This document shows, in pieces, positions 27,341 through 36,537 of a DNA stretch of 64,000 nucleotides. The number at the start of each line of letters is the position of its first letter. Positions within the stretch are counted from its first letter, which is position 1. The stretch is from Myxococcales bacterium. Lineage in GTDB: Bacteria; Myxococcota_A; Polyangia; Palsa-1104; JAEUJZ01. The notes under the pieces are model-generated. The model did not search any database. It was given only the letters and a program-made list of their open reading frames with translations, and had not been told where the DNA came from. Made by a program: the position numbers and the translations under genes. Location of the stretch: NCBI GenBank assembly GCA_016794505.1, contig JAEUJZ010000014.1:62001-126000 (forward strand), written 5' to 3'.

Positions 27341-29599
27341 CTAATACGGGGAAGATGGGTGCTCGATCGCCGGCAGCTCAGTGGTCTGTTCAGCGGCCCC
27401 ATCGGCCAGCCCAAACGCCCGCTGCACATCCAACGCGCGCTTGCGAATCTGCTCGTGCGATTTTTCGTATCCCGGCATCGTGCGCAGCGGTGAAAGCAGC
27501 GGGCACCGCTCCAGCCACATCAGGTCGATGAGGCCAGCCTCTGCTCCCGCCGAAAGCTGGCTCAGCGCGGGTTCGTACTCGCGCAGGATGCAGTGAAACT
27601 CGGTCAACAGCTGATGGGAAAACATGCGTGCGCGCTGGCTCAGCGCCTGGTTGCCATAAAACCCCGGCAGCAGATCTTCAGCCCGCGGGCGCACGCGTCC
27701 AGAGACGAACTCTAGGCGGGTGCGCGGCTCTTGATATTCCGGTCGCTGCAGCAGCGGATGCGACAACAGCCGCTGCGCCCGCTCGGGCTGATCCAGCCAG
27801 CCCAAGACGCGGCTGAGCCCCATGAACGCCATGCGCCCATACGCCGGCTCGGCCCGCTCAATGTCAAAGATCGCCAGGCCCGCTTCGACCTGACCCTGCA
27901 AGATGAGCGCACGCGACATCGCCGCGCGAAGCTGCGCCGAAAACCCTTCGCCCATGCGCGCTGCATTGAGGTGGCGGGTCGCCACATCAAGCGGCCCTGT
28001 CTCGCCGAGCAGCGAGCCCACGACTTCGTGTGCCGACAGCAGGTTGGGCGAGCAGGCCAAGGTGCGACGCAGCGTGCGCGCCGCCTGTGCAAGCTGACCC
28101 TGCTGCACTTGCACCAAGGCCAGGGCCAGCTGCGGCTCGCCACTCGCTGTAGCGAGCTGCGCAGCCCGCTCTGCCACGCCCACGGCTCGCTCCATCGAGC
28201 GCACGTCGAGAAAGAAGCCGCTGCGCACCAGCGCCTTGGCATAGCCGGTCAAGATCGTCGGCTCATCGGGGCACAGCAGCAGCGCTTGTTCAAACAGCTC
28301 ACAGCTCTTGGCGATGCCGCTGACGCTCAGGCGGTGATACTGATGCCGCGCTCGCAGATACAGATCCATGGCCTGCGGATCGTCGAGAAGCTGCGGCTGC
28401 ATGGTCCCGGTCTGCCGCTCGCTGCGAATGCTTAGCAGCGAGCAAATGTGCGCCGTCAGGGTCGCTGCCAAGGCCAAAATATTGCCGTCTTTGCGCTCGA
28501 TCGTACGCGCCGCAAACTGCAGTCGACTGTCGATATCCAGCAAGCGCACCGAGGCTTCCAGACCGCCATCGACGCGACGCAGAGAACCATCGACGACAGC
28601 CTTGACCAGCAGCTGTCGGCCCAGCGATTCGGCATCGTTTTCAACACGCGGCAGGCTGCGCACAATGCCAAAGCCCATGACGCGCAGCCCCGGTGACTCG
28701 CTGAGCCGATGGATGACCGCTTCCGTCAGACCAAAGGCTTGATAGGCATCGGTCTCGCCCTCGGTGAAGCGGAACGGCAGCACGGCAACGGTCAGCTCAA
28801 ACGGATCGGCCGTCCGCGCGGGCGTCGCCAAGGGGGGCAGCTGGTCCGAGTCAACGGTCAGGGCCTGCGCAGCGGTGCTCGTGTGCTCGGCTCGCTCGCT
28901 GCCCGGCAAGGCCGCGGTCTTGTCCACGCCCAAAAAGCCCCCGGCTTCGCGCCGCGGCAAGCGGGTCTGCAGGTACTGGCGCAGCGTCGGTCCGTTTGGC
29001 GTGTGCGCATCGAGCGCCGCCGACACGTCCAAAGCCGTCTGAAAGCGCTGCTCGGGATCGCGTCGCAGGCAGCGCAGCACGAGCTCGGCGAGCGGATCTT
29101 CCAGATCGCTGCGCAGCCTGCGCGGATCTTGCGGGTCTTCGTACAAGCGCGCCAAGGTCACAGCCATCGCGCTGTCGCCGAAAAACGGCAGGCGACCGGT
29201 GTACAGCTGAAACAGCATGACGCCCAGCGCATACAGATCGGCGCGCGTATCGATGCGGCCATAGCCACGCGCTTGCTCGGGAGACATGTACGCAGGCGTG
29301 CCGCTGATCGGCGAGCCGGCGTGCAGGTTGCAGCCGGGCTCCGACAGTGCGCTTGCGATGCCAAAGTCGGTGATGGCCACGCGCCCATCGCGACTGACCA
29401 GCACGTTGTCGGTCTTCATGTCCTGATGAACGTTACACAATCGAAAAATCGCCGAGAAATCGCGCGCATACGAAGTCCTAGGAACGCGCAGGGAAAAGGA
29501 GGAACATGGCTTTCCTTGCCGCTTCCCACCGACGGTGGCGGCCAGAGTTTCCCGCTTATCTGAAGAGAGTGAGCGGATGCTGTTTAGGAGGTCGGCCAC
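27341..29599 (-). CDS. C-terminal part of a split Ser/Thr kinase gene (C-lobe, TolB-like domain, TPR)
   Basis: The reading frame is 752 codons, but only the part from about 29433 downwards (693 residues) is kinase-like. It opens in the catalytic loop at DMKTDNVLV, then DFGIAS, GTPAYMSPEQARG and the rest of the C-lobe. A TolB/FlgO-like domain follows (VAVLPFRF, GLTEAVIHRLSE, VDGSLRRVDGG), then TPR-like helices to the end. The first 59 residues (from a GTG at 29599) are read from foreign sequence and match nothing in a kinase. The missing N-lobe lies at 36611-37089 on the same strand. Alone, this product cannot bind ATP in the usual way. Confidence 0.85.
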   Translation of the reverse strand: MADLLNSIRSLSSDKRETLAATVGGKRQGKPCSSFSLRVPRTSYARDFSAIFRLCNVHQDMKTDNVLVSRDGRVAITDFGIASALSEPGCNLHAGSPISGTPAYMSPEQARGYGRIDTRADLYALGVMLFQLYTGRLPFFGDSAMAVTLARLYEDPQDPRRLRSDLEDPLAELVLRCLRRDPEQRFQTALDVSAALDAHTPNGPTLRQYLQTRLPRREAGGFLGVDKTAALPGSERAEHTSTAAQALTVDSDQLPPLATPARTADPFELTVAVLPFRFTEGETDAYQAFGLTEAVIHRLSESPGLRVMGFGIVRSLPRVENDAESLGRQLLVKAVVDGSLRRVDGGLEASVRLLDIDSRLQFAARTIERKDGNILALAATLTAHICSLLSIRSERQTGTMQPQLLDDPQAMDLYLRARHQYHRLSVSGIAKSCELFEQALLLCPDEPTILTGYAKALVRSGFFLDVRSMERAVGVAERAAQLATASGEPQLALALVQVQQGQLAQAARTLRRTLACSPNLLSAHEVVGSLLGETGPLDVATRHLNAARMGEGFSAQLRAAMSRALILQGQVEAGLAIFDIERAEPAYGRMAFMGLSRVLGWLDQPERAQRLLSHPLLQRPEYQEPRTRLEFVSGRVRPRAEDLLPGFYGNQALSQRARMFSHQLLTEFHCILREYEPALSQLSAGAEAGLIDLMWLERCPLLSPLRTMPGYEKSHEQIRKRALDVQRAFGLADGAAEQTTELPAIEHPSSPY
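29422..29433. repeat. Left 12-bp direct repeat (attL-like)
   Basis: TCCTGATGAACG, identical to 36599-36610. On the minus strand it encodes the Val-His-Gln of the kinase catalytic loop. Flanking bases differ from those of the right copy on both sides, so the identity is exactly 12 bases. Confidence 0.85.
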
Positions 29600-30019
29600 C
29601 CTGGGGCTGGCTCAAGACGCATCCGCAAGCGCGCAGGCGAAATGCCCCAGAGAATCCGCGAGTATTAGAAGCGCGAGCAGCGGAAGATGGAGCCGCTTTT
29701 TTGCGACGCCGTCGCCGCTGGGAACGCGATATTGCTCGGTGCAGCGAAGCGACGCATTGCGGAGCCGGAGAAGAAGCGAGACGAACGGACCAGCGGCACG
29801 GGACATGGAGCGGCGAAGGCCCGTTTGCTGAGGAGTGCAAGCAGAGCCGACAAGTCGCATCACAGCTAACGTCCGTGCGAAAGCAGCTTTGTGCTGCACG
29901 TCGAGACGCAAAGACGAAACGTGCCCAGCTGCTGAGAGATCGTGAGAGGAAGAACTTGCCTCCGAAGCGCGACTCGCTTCGGTCTGACGAGCGGTACCAA
30001 GCGATGGTAAGACCAGCGC
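29434..30019. other. Stretch without a convincing gene at the left end of the insert
   Basis: About 590 bases with purine-rich, mixed-composition sequence. A plus-strand frame of 183 codons begins at 29506 behind AAGGAGG, but its product is Arg-rich, shows no codon bias like the host and would overlap the SMR gene start. Minus-strand frames here also look random. No integrase remnant could be recognised. Confidence 0.5.
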
Positions 30020-30340
30020 ATGAGCTATGTGTTCCTGGGCTTGGCCATTCTGCTTGAAGTCTGCGCAACAACTTGCATGAAGCTCTCACACGGCCTCACG
30101 CGAATCGTACCGACCGTGCTGGCCTTCACGTTCTATGGGGCCTGCTTTGGTTCGTTCATGCTGGCGCTGCGCAAGCTCGAAATCAGTGTGGCGTATGCCA
30201 TCTGGGCGGGGCTCGGGACGGCGCTGGTGGCGCTCGTCGGTATGGCGTACTTCAAAGAGCCCATCACCCCGGCCAAGCTCGTCTCGCTAGCAACCATCAT
30301 CGCCGGCATCGCAGGACTTCACCTGTCGAGCAAGCTCTGA
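30020..30340 (+). CDS. Small multidrug resistance (SMR) transporter
   Basis: A 106-residue, four-helix membrane protein of the EmrE/QacE/SugE family. It has the essential proton/substrate-binding Glu13 in AILLEVCATTCMKLS, the AYAIWAGLG signature of helix 3 and the final AGLHLSSKL helix. SMR proteins work as antiparallel dimers that swap protons for cationic drugs or guanidinium. The sequence is closer to the EmrE-type than the SugE-type, but this is a judgement. It is the first clear gene inside the inserted segment and lies on the plus strand. Confidence 0.93.
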   Translation: MSYVFLGLAILLEVCATTCMKLSHGLTRIVPTVLAFTFYGACFGSFMLALRKLEISVAYAIWAGLGTALVALVGMAYFKEPITPAKLVSLATIIAGIAGLHLSSKL

Positions 30341-30599
30341 CGATGTGGAGCCCGAAGCGGCCTGCGCATCCCTGCGCTGCGCAAAAAGGGGCGCACGCCC
30401 GGCAGGCCATTCATCAGACCGCGTCTAGGCCCATGTGCATCGGCTTGAAGCGGCGATCTTGGCTTCGCCTTTGTCGAGGCAGAGGCGCGTGGCGCTGAGC
30501 GTTTGCGGCAGACGAAGGGCGGACTATTGGCAAAGTGGCTCCAGTGCGCTGTCGTGCTGGAACCACGGAAAAAGCCAACCGGAAAAAGTCGGTCCGGCT

Positions 30600-32228
30600 A
30601 TGTTCGCGCACATGCGTGCCATGTATGCGATCTTGATGCTGGCCCTCTCGGCTGCTGCTTGCTCGCCGCCGTCGGAAAATCTGACCCGATCGACCTTTGT
30701 TCCGGCGCCAGCAGTGATGCCGCGTCTGACCGCGCAGCAGTACCGCAACGTGCTCAAAGACACCTTCGGGGGCGTGCTGCCCGCCGTCGCGCTAGAGCCA
30801 GACACCAACCCCTACCTGTTCTATTCGATCGGGGCCGCAACGACGACGCTGTCCGAAGCCGGGGTCGAGCAGTACGCCGATGCAGCAGCCCGCATCACCG
30901 ACCTGATCTTTGACGATGTCGACCGGCGCAGTGCCCTGGTCGGCTGCCAGCCGCTGCGCAGCGATGACTTCTGCGTCGAGACCTTTGTCCGCCGCATCGG
31001 CCTCAAGCTGCACCGCCGCCCGCTGAGCGATGCCGACATCGCACGCTGGCTGGCCGTGGTCAACGACACGTCAGAGGGTGACATCTATCGCGGTCTGCGC
31101 ACGGCGATCTATGGTCTCTTGCAGTCGCCACGCTTCCTGTATCGCGTCGAGCTGGGCGAGCCCGATCCCAACGATCGCAGCCAGTCACCGCGTCTGCGCC
31201 ATGACCCCTATGACATGGCACAGCGCCTGTCGTTCTTGCTGTGGGACTCTGGCCCCGACGAGGCACTGCTTTCCGCAGCTGAGCAAGGCGAGCTAGTCGA
31301 TGACGCTAGCCTGCGCCGCGAGACCCTGCGCCTGCTAGCGTCGCCGCGCGCCCGCAAGACGATTCAGAGCTTTTTCGATCAGTTCCTGAACCTGGGTGCG
31401 CTGTCGCGCGTCGACCGCGATCGCACGCGCTTTCCGGCGTTTTCCCCGACGCTAGCGGCGGCCATGCGCACCGAGCTACAGCTGCTGACCGATGACCTCG
31501 TCTTTCGCCGCGACGCCGATATCCGCGAGCTTTTGTCGACGCGTCGTACCTTCGTCAATGCCGAGCTGGCTGCGCACTATCAAGTCGCCGCGCCGGGTGC
31601 CAGCGCCGTGACCTTTGTCCCCGTCGAGCTTCCAGCCGACGGCCCGCGCGCGGGCCTGCTGACCTTGGGCGGTTTTCTGCTCATGAATGCCCATCCCACC
31701 GAGTCTTCTCCGACGCTGCGCGGCAAGTACATTCTGGAACGCCTGCTCTGCCGGCTGGTGCCGCCGCCGCCGGACAACGTCAACCTCGACCTGGGCAGCA
31801 TGGGTGGTCCGCCACGCACCTTGCGGCAGCGCCTGGAAGAGCACCGCAAAAACCCGGCCTGCTCAGGCTGTCACGCGATGATGGATCCGCCCGGCTTTCT
31901 GTTTGAAGCCTTCGATCCGGTTGGCGGCTATCGCCCCGTCGATCAAGGCCTGCCCGTCGACACCCAGAGCGAGGTCGAAGGTCAGCCCTATCGAGACGGC
32001 AAAGAGCTAGGAGCCATGCTGCGCGAAAGTGCAGACGTCGGGCGCTGCCTGGTGCGTCAGCTGTATCGCCACGCCAACGCCCGCCTCGATCAGTCGGGAG
32101 ACGAAGCGCCACTCTCGCTGCTCGAAGCTCGCTTTGCCGAGTCCGGTTATCGCTTTGCCAGTTTGATCGTCGCGCTTGTGCAGAGCGAAGGCTTCCGCTA
32201 CCTCGCCTCGCAGGAGGTGCAGCCATGA
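30600..32228 (+). CDS. DUF1592/DUF1588 domain lipoprotein
   Basis: A 542-residue predicted lipoprotein (start uncertain among ATGs at 30600, 30612 and 30621; lipobox LSAAAC follows). The domain series is that of the planctomycete/myxobacterial DUF1587-DUF1595-DUF1592-DUF1588-DUF1585 family: LTAQQYRNVLKDTFG, the RRPLSDADIARWL block, YDMAQRLSFLLWDSGPDEAL, GGFLLMNAHPTESSPTLRGK, and a single heme-like CSGCH in the NPACSGCHAMMDPPG segment. Family function is unproven; redox or surface polymer roles have been suggested. Its stop overlaps the next start (ATGA). Confidence 0.87.
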   Translation: MFAHMRAMYAILMLALSAAACSPPSENLTRSTFVPAPAVMPRLTAQQYRNVLKDTFGGVLPAVALEPDTNPYLFYSIGAATTTLSEAGVEQYADAAARITDLIFDDVDRRSALVGCQPLRSDDFCVETFVRRIGLKLHRRPLSDADIARWLAVVNDTSEGDIYRGLRTAIYGLLQSPRFLYRVELGEPDPNDRSQSPRLRHDPYDMAQRLSFLLWDSGPDEALLSAAEQGELVDDASLRRETLRLLASPRARKTIQSFFDQFLNLGALSRVDRDRTRFPAFSPTLAAAMRTELQLLTDDLVFRRDADIRELLSTRRTFVNAELAAHYQVAAPGASAVTFVPVELPADGPRAGLLTLGGFLLMNAHPTESSPTLRGKYILERLLCRLVPPPPDNVNLDLGSMGGPPRTLRQRLEEHRKNPACSGCHAMMDPPGFLFEAFDPVGGYRPVDQGLPVDTQSEVEGQPYRDGKELGAMLRESADVGRCLVRQLYRHANARLDQSGDEAPLSLLEARFAESGYRFASLIVALVQSEGFRYLASQEVQP

Positions 32229-33583
32229 ATCGACGCATGCTGAGCCGCCGCCGCTTTCTACGCGGTACCGTGGCCGGCGCCGCGGTCTCGCTTTCGTTGC
32301 CGGCGCTAGAGGCGATGTTTGATTCGCGTCGCAGCACCGCCGAAGCCAAAGGGCCAGAGCCGCTGTTCGGCGTGTTCTTCTGGGGCAACGGAGTCCCCTG
32401 GCATGGCCTGCACACCTCTGAGGCCGCCGAGCATCCCGACTTGTGGACGCCGAGCACAACCGGCCCTGGCTACACGCCGAGCGAGCTCTTGGCGCCGCTA
32501 TCCCGCCATCAGGTCACTGTTGCCAGCGGGCTTGAGCCCAAGACCGAGATCCCGTCGCTGCCACCTGGCCAAAGCGATGGTCATATGCGCGGATTCATGG
32601 TGGCGCTGACCGGCGATCGCCCGCGCAGCGAGGGCTTTGATCACCCCTCGCACACGCTGACCGCGCTGCGGCCGTCGATCGATCAGGTCGTGGCGCGCGA
32701 CCCGCTGTTCTACACCTCGCCGCCGCGCTACCGATCGCTTCAGCTTGGCGTCAGCACCGCGCGCTTTCACGAGTACGGTCACTGGAACGCCATCTCGTAC
32801 AACGGCCCTGACTCGGTGAATCCGCCAGTGATGCATCCCGGCGACCTGTACGACCGGCTGTTTGCCGCCCCCGGAAGCCTCGCCGATGCGGGGCGCCGCG
32901 TGCGCGCACTGGACGCAGTCCTCGACGATGCCAAAGGGCTAAGGCAGCAGCTTGGCGTCGGTGATCGAGCCCGCCTGGATGCGCACTTGCAGCACCTGTT
33001 TGAGATCCAGCGCCGCTTAAAGCCCGGCGAGACCTCGTGTACGGTGCCGCCCCGCCCCGCTAGTGAGACCGACCTGCACAAGAAGACCTCGATGTTGGCA
33101 GAACTTCTTGCGCTGGCTTTGAGCTGTGGTCTTTCGCGCGTCTTTTCGTTCATGCTGACGGCGCCAGCGACGACGCATATCTTTCGCAACCTCGGAGTCG
33201 CCGATGACATGCACAAGGTCTGCCACGATGGACGTTGGCAAGAGATCCGCCGCATCACGCTGTACCAAATGCAGGCCTTTGCCCTGCTGCTCGACGAGCT
33301 TGCCAAGGTGCGGCTGCCGACGGGAAAGACCCTGCTCGACGCCGCCTGCATCTTGGGCGTCTCGGAGTATGGCGAAGGCTGGAAGCATTCGGTCCGCGAG
33401 CTACCAGTCGTGCTGGCCGGCGGCGCCAACGGGCGGTTGCGACGCGGCGTACACGTGCGCGAGCCGGGCGGAAACCTGTGCAAAGCCCAGCTAACCGCGC
33501 TGCGCGCCCTGGGTCTGCCGGTCGATCGCTTTGGCTGGAACGGCGCCGAGACCACCCGCGCCCTCGACGGGGTGCTGCTGTGA
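32225..33583 (+). CDS. DUF1552 domain protein, Tat-exported
   Basis: A 452-residue protein with a twin-arginine-type leader (SRRRFLRGTVAGAAVSLSL) followed by the DUF1552 domain, which runs to the end (FGVFFWGNGVPW, DGHMRGFMVALTGD, LGVSEYGEGWKHSVRELPVV). DUF1552 proteins resemble the sulfatase-like DUF1501 group and nearly always pair with DUF1592 proteins, as here. Starts overlap by four bases with the upstream gene. It is probably a folded, cofactor-bearing periplasmic partner, which is inference from the Tat signal. Confidence 0.9.
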   Translation: MNRRMLSRRRFLRGTVAGAAVSLSLPALEAMFDSRRSTAEAKGPEPLFGVFFWGNGVPWHGLHTSEAAEHPDLWTPSTTGPGYTPSELLAPLSRHQVTVASGLEPKTEIPSLPPGQSDGHMRGFMVALTGDRPRSEGFDHPSHTLTALRPSIDQVVARDPLFYTSPPRYRSLQLGVSTARFHEYGHWNAISYNGPDSVNPPVMHPGDLYDRLFAAPGSLADAGRRVRALDAVLDDAKGLRQQLGVGDRARLDAHLQHLFEIQRRLKPGETSCTVPPRPASETDLHKKTSMLAELLALALSCGLSRVFSFMLTAPATTHIFRNLGVADDMHKVCHDGRWQEIRRITLYQMQAFALLLDELAKVRLPTGKTLLDAACILGVSEYGEGWKHSVRELPVVLAGGANGRLRRGVHVREPGGNLCKAQLTALRALGLPVDRFGWNGAETTRALDGVLL

Positions 33584-34563
33584 GCGCGTACCCGCTCGGG
33601 CAAAGCCGCGGCGAACGTCGTACGCATGAGCGCAAGGCCTCGCACGGAACGCGCACCCCGATAAGACCGCGGCCACGCGCCGTACCGTCGCAGCGCTGGG
33701 CTTTTTGTGCCGCGTTTCTGCTGACCCACGCAGCCTGCCAAGCCGAACCACCGCCCGTCGATCCTCCGACGGAACTGCCCGATCTGACGACGTGGGCCCC
33801 AGGCGACTGCGGGCCACTCGCGCGCTGCGGGCGGGTCTGCACCGATCCGAGCAAGGATCCGCTCAACTGCGGTGGCTGCGACCGATCTTGCGTGATCGAA
33901 AACGCGACTGCCGGCTGCGACAGAGGTCGCTGCATCATCGCCGCCTGCAGCGACGGCTATGTCGACGCGGATCAGCGGGTCGAAAACGGCTGCGAGCAGG
34001 CCACCGACTGCATCACGGGCGCGCGTTGCGAAGCCACCTGTGGCAGCAGCGGCCGCGTGCGCTGCGTCGGAGCCCGCGCCGAGTGCGAGCCGCCCGCCGA
34101 GAGCTGCAACGGCAGCGACGACGACTGCAACGGTCGCTGCGACGACGGCGCCCTCCCCGGCTGCCGCATTGGGGTACACCGCGCGGCGGGGCCGGGTGGC
34201 CACTTCTACACTACGGATCTGGCGGCAGCGACGACATCTCCCTGGGTGCTAGAGGCCGCAAACTACTTCTACATCTACGCCCGCCCGGTGCCCGGCTCGC
34301 ACGAGGTCTACCTGTGCCGCAAAGACAGCGGGCGCCACTTCCTGCACGGCAACAAGGACTGCGATCTCAAGGCGCCGCTCGGACGGCTGCTGGGTTACTG
34401 GAGCCTGACGCCCCTCTGCGGCGGACAGGCTCTGCAGCGCCTGCACAACGCGGCGAGCGATGACTACTTCTACACGCTCAGCGAGGCAGAAGCGCAGAAC
34501 GCCATCGACCGCTTCGGCTACACGGTGACCACCATCCCCGCCGTGATCTGGTCGGCCCCATAG
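33580..34563 (+). CDS. Cys-rich MopE-motif / DUF5648 lipoprotein
   Basis: A 327-residue protein. The GTG at 33580 overlaps the DUF1552 stop (GTGA); no better start is in frame, although a 45-residue polar stretch then precedes the hydrophobic signal (WAFCAAFLLTHAAC). Domains: Cys-rich region with NCGGCDRSC; a MopE-type metal-binding motif CNGSDDDCNGRCDDG around residues 175-192; and a C-terminal DUF5648-like region with HFYTTD, HFLHGNKDCD and DYFYTLSEAEA repeats. It is likely a surface-exposed third member of the DUF1592/DUF1552 operon. Confidence 0.78.
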   Translation: MSAYPLGQSRGERRTHERKASHGTRTPIRPRPRAVPSQRWAFCAAFLLTHAACQAEPPPVDPPTELPDLTTWAPGDCGPLARCGRVCTDPSKDPLNCGGCDRSCVIENATAGCDRGRCIIAACSDGYVDADQRVENGCEQATDCITGARCEATCGSSGRVRCVGARAECEPPAESCNGSDDDCNGRCDDGALPGCRIGVHRAAGPGGHFYTTDLAAATTSPWVLEAANYFYIYARPVPGSHEVYLCRKDSGRHFLHGNKDCDLKAPLGRLLGYWSLTPLCGGQALQRLHNAASDDYFYTLSEAEAQNAIDRFGYTVTTIPAVIWSAP

Positions 34564-35094
34564 CCGCGATCTCAAGGACCCGATGGCGATCGTCTATGTA
34601 ACCCGACCGTCGGCTCACGGCTCGTACAGCTCTTGGCCGGCCGCTTGCGGCCAGCGCGTTGCGGCCGGGGCGATCGTCTGGCCCAGCTTGGCGCCTGGAT
34701 CGTGACGGCAAGGTCGACGCGCTGCACGAGTCGCTGTCCTATCCATCCTGGCTGGTACACAGCTTCCTGCTGGCCTTTTCTGCGGTGCCTGACTCAGAGA
34801 GCGCGGGCGACGCGAGCCTTGGCCCGCTTGACGAAACTGCTGCGCAGGATGTGCGCTACTCGGGTCTGCTCACGCAATTCCTACCGATCTCGCAGATGAC
34901 GTACCGGCGACTTCTGATGATCCGCTTCCGTTTACCTGAGGGCTGACAATGCCAAAAGCTCGCGGGACCGAGGGGACAGCCGCAAAGCAGAGGCTCCAGG
35001 GGGACTTCAGAATCTCGCGATGGCACGTCGCCTGCTTTCACAGGATCGTGCCACTCACATCGGTCGTGAGGGATGCAAGAAAGAGGAGGCCCCA
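34564..35094. other. Intergenic stretch with one weak candidate frame
   Basis: About 530 bases. The only frame with protein-like composition is 34659-34946 on the plus strand (95 codons, TTG start, ending LLTQFLPISQMTYRRLLMIRF), which has no ribosome site or recognised family; I do not annotate it as a gene. The final part (35080-35094) holds a strong AGGAGG ribosome site for the next gene. Confidence 0.4.
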
Positions 35095-35415
35095 ATGCCG
35101 CTCCCTGTGTTCCAGTTTACGGTCACCAACTATACGCCTTTTCTGTATCCCTACGGCACAGGCAGCCGGGCGCGAATCAATCTCTACGGTACGGATGGGA
35201 ATCGGCTGTACCTCATCTTCGGTGGAACGGTCGGCACGAACTCCTGGGATGCAGCGACGAAGACAGGCGTCGCGTACTGCACAGACGCAGAGTTCGATCG
35301 GTATATCGATCTTCTGCGGAACGAGAATCCGATCGTCGTGACGGTCAATCCAAACGCTCCGATTTCGTTCGTGGTTTATGCGCCGACGGAGCCAGTCGGT
35401 GAAGGCGAAATGTAG
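35095..35415 (+). CDS. Small beta-rich hypothetical protein
   Basis: A 106-residue protein. AGGAGG stands seven bases before the ATG, a stronger ribosome site than most in this window. Tyr, Thr, Asn and Val content suggest a small all-beta fold (FTVTNYTPFLYPYGTGSRAR, then LYLIFGGTVG) with a short helix (AEFDRYIDLLRN). No signal peptide or membrane segment. It lies 108 bases upstream of the cysteine hydrolase on the same strand, and its base composition is less GC-rich at third positions than the host. I do not recognise the family. Confidence 0.65.
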   Translation: MPLPVFQFTVTNYTPFLYPYGTGSRARINLYGTDGNRLYLIFGGTVGTNSWDAATKTGVAYCTDAEFDRYIDLLRNENPIVVTVNPNAPISFVVYAPTEPVGEGEM

Positions 35416-35523
35416 GAACGCACAGGGCTGCAGGTTGTCAGCGCGCGGGTCCTGCGGATCGAATCCTTGGGTGGGGTGTCCGCAGTCCTTCGTCTGATCG
35501 CAGCCCAGCCGCAGGGAGTTCCT

Positions 35524-36213
35524 ATGCCCCCAGTATCTTCTCGTCGGGAAGCCAAGCCTGAGACCCATCTACAGTGGGCTGAGCGACTGCTGCAAATGTT
35601 GCCGCTGGAAGCAACCAGCTATCAGCACCGACCCATTATCGTGACTTGGAAGGGCTACGATGGCGCGACTGCCTACGAGAGCCGAGCAGACTGCAGCGGA
35701 TTCCTAAACGCGCTCCTCATGCGGGCTTACCCATTGACCGAGAAGGATCTTGAGGCATGGCTGGGCACGAAGCGCCCGCTTGCCAAGACCTACCACGACG
35801 CGATCGTCGATGAGAACCAGTTCCAATCGATCCGCGCTATCCAGGATGTACAGCCGGGTGCTGTCATCGCGATCGAGTATCCCCCCGATGATCCCGAGTC
35901 AGGCCCAGACACGGGGCACGTTCTGCTTGTTGCGGATAGGCCGCGACGGCGCGATCCCTCGGCTCCGATCATGAGCGGTACCACGCAGTGGGAAGTCAGC
36001 ATCATCGATCAAAGTCGAACCGGCCACGGCGTCAAAGACACGAGGCATCTTCCTGATGGCGGATATGCCAGCGGCCTGGGAAAAGGCGTGATGCGCATCT
36101 ACGCCAGCCGCTCGGGAAATGTGCGCGGCCATAGCTGGAGTACGTCTGCGAGCTCGAAATTCCGCGCTCAGGCCGAACGCCATCTGGTCATCGGTCGATT
36201 GCCCATCGGCTGA
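35524..36213 (+). CDS. Cysteine hydrolase of NlpC/P60 or CHAP type, no signal peptide
   Basis: A 229-residue protein. The start at 35524 follows CAGGGAG. Central features are ADCSGFLNALL with the likely nucleophile Cys at about residue 57, then a loop, and TGHVLLVADRP with the likely catalytic His near 140. The Cys-before-His order and spacing fit NlpC/P60-like peptidases that cut peptidoglycan stem peptides or amide bonds. There is no export signal, so it may act inside the cell or leave by a specialised route. It is the last gene of the insert, beside the small beta-rich protein. Confidence 0.7.
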   Translation: MPPVSSRREAKPETHLQWAERLLQMLPLEATSYQHRPIIVTWKGYDGATAYESRADCSGFLNALLMRAYPLTEKDLEAWLGTKRPLAKTYHDAIVDENQFQSIRAIQDVQPGAVIAIEYPPDDPESGPDTGHVLLVADRPRRRDPSAPIMSGTTQWEVSIIDQSRTGHGVKDTRHLPDGGYASGLGKGVMRIYASRSGNVRGHSWSTSASSKFRAQAERHLVIGRLPIG

Positions 36214-36537
36214 ATACAAGTGTCGGCAGACCGGCCAGGTCGGCAACGGTCGGATCGACGGCGACCTGCTCCGCGCCAGCATACTCGGATGATGACTCTT
36301 TCACGGTGGCGATCAGGACGCGCTTTGGGGGCGACGATCTGCCCGCGTAACCGATCCCGCACACGATCTGCGGCCCTCATGCCGCCGCGGTCCGCTGACC
36401 GCACATATTCTTCTGGCCGCGCCTGCGGTGGCCACCCGGCCCGACGCGCAGCGCTGAGCCCACGGCGCGGGGCTGGCGGCATCCAGAGGAGCAAACAGAA
36501 GAGCGGACGGGGCCGTTCTTCGTCTGCTTTCCCTGAC
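36214..36537. other. Intergenic stretch at the right end of the insert
   Basis: About 320 bases of GC-rich sequence between the hydrolase and the truncated kinase frame. The frames that stay open here are Arg-rich and look like chance products. No recombinase, terminator with a T-tract or clear repeat was seen. Confidence 0.4.

Noticed and set aside
29506..30057. 183-codon plus-strand frame behind a good ribosome site
   Set aside because: Arg-rich, no host codon bias, overlaps the SMR gene, no family resemblance.
34659..34946. 95-codon frame in the insert
   Set aside because: TTG start, no ribosome site and no family; kept only as a note.
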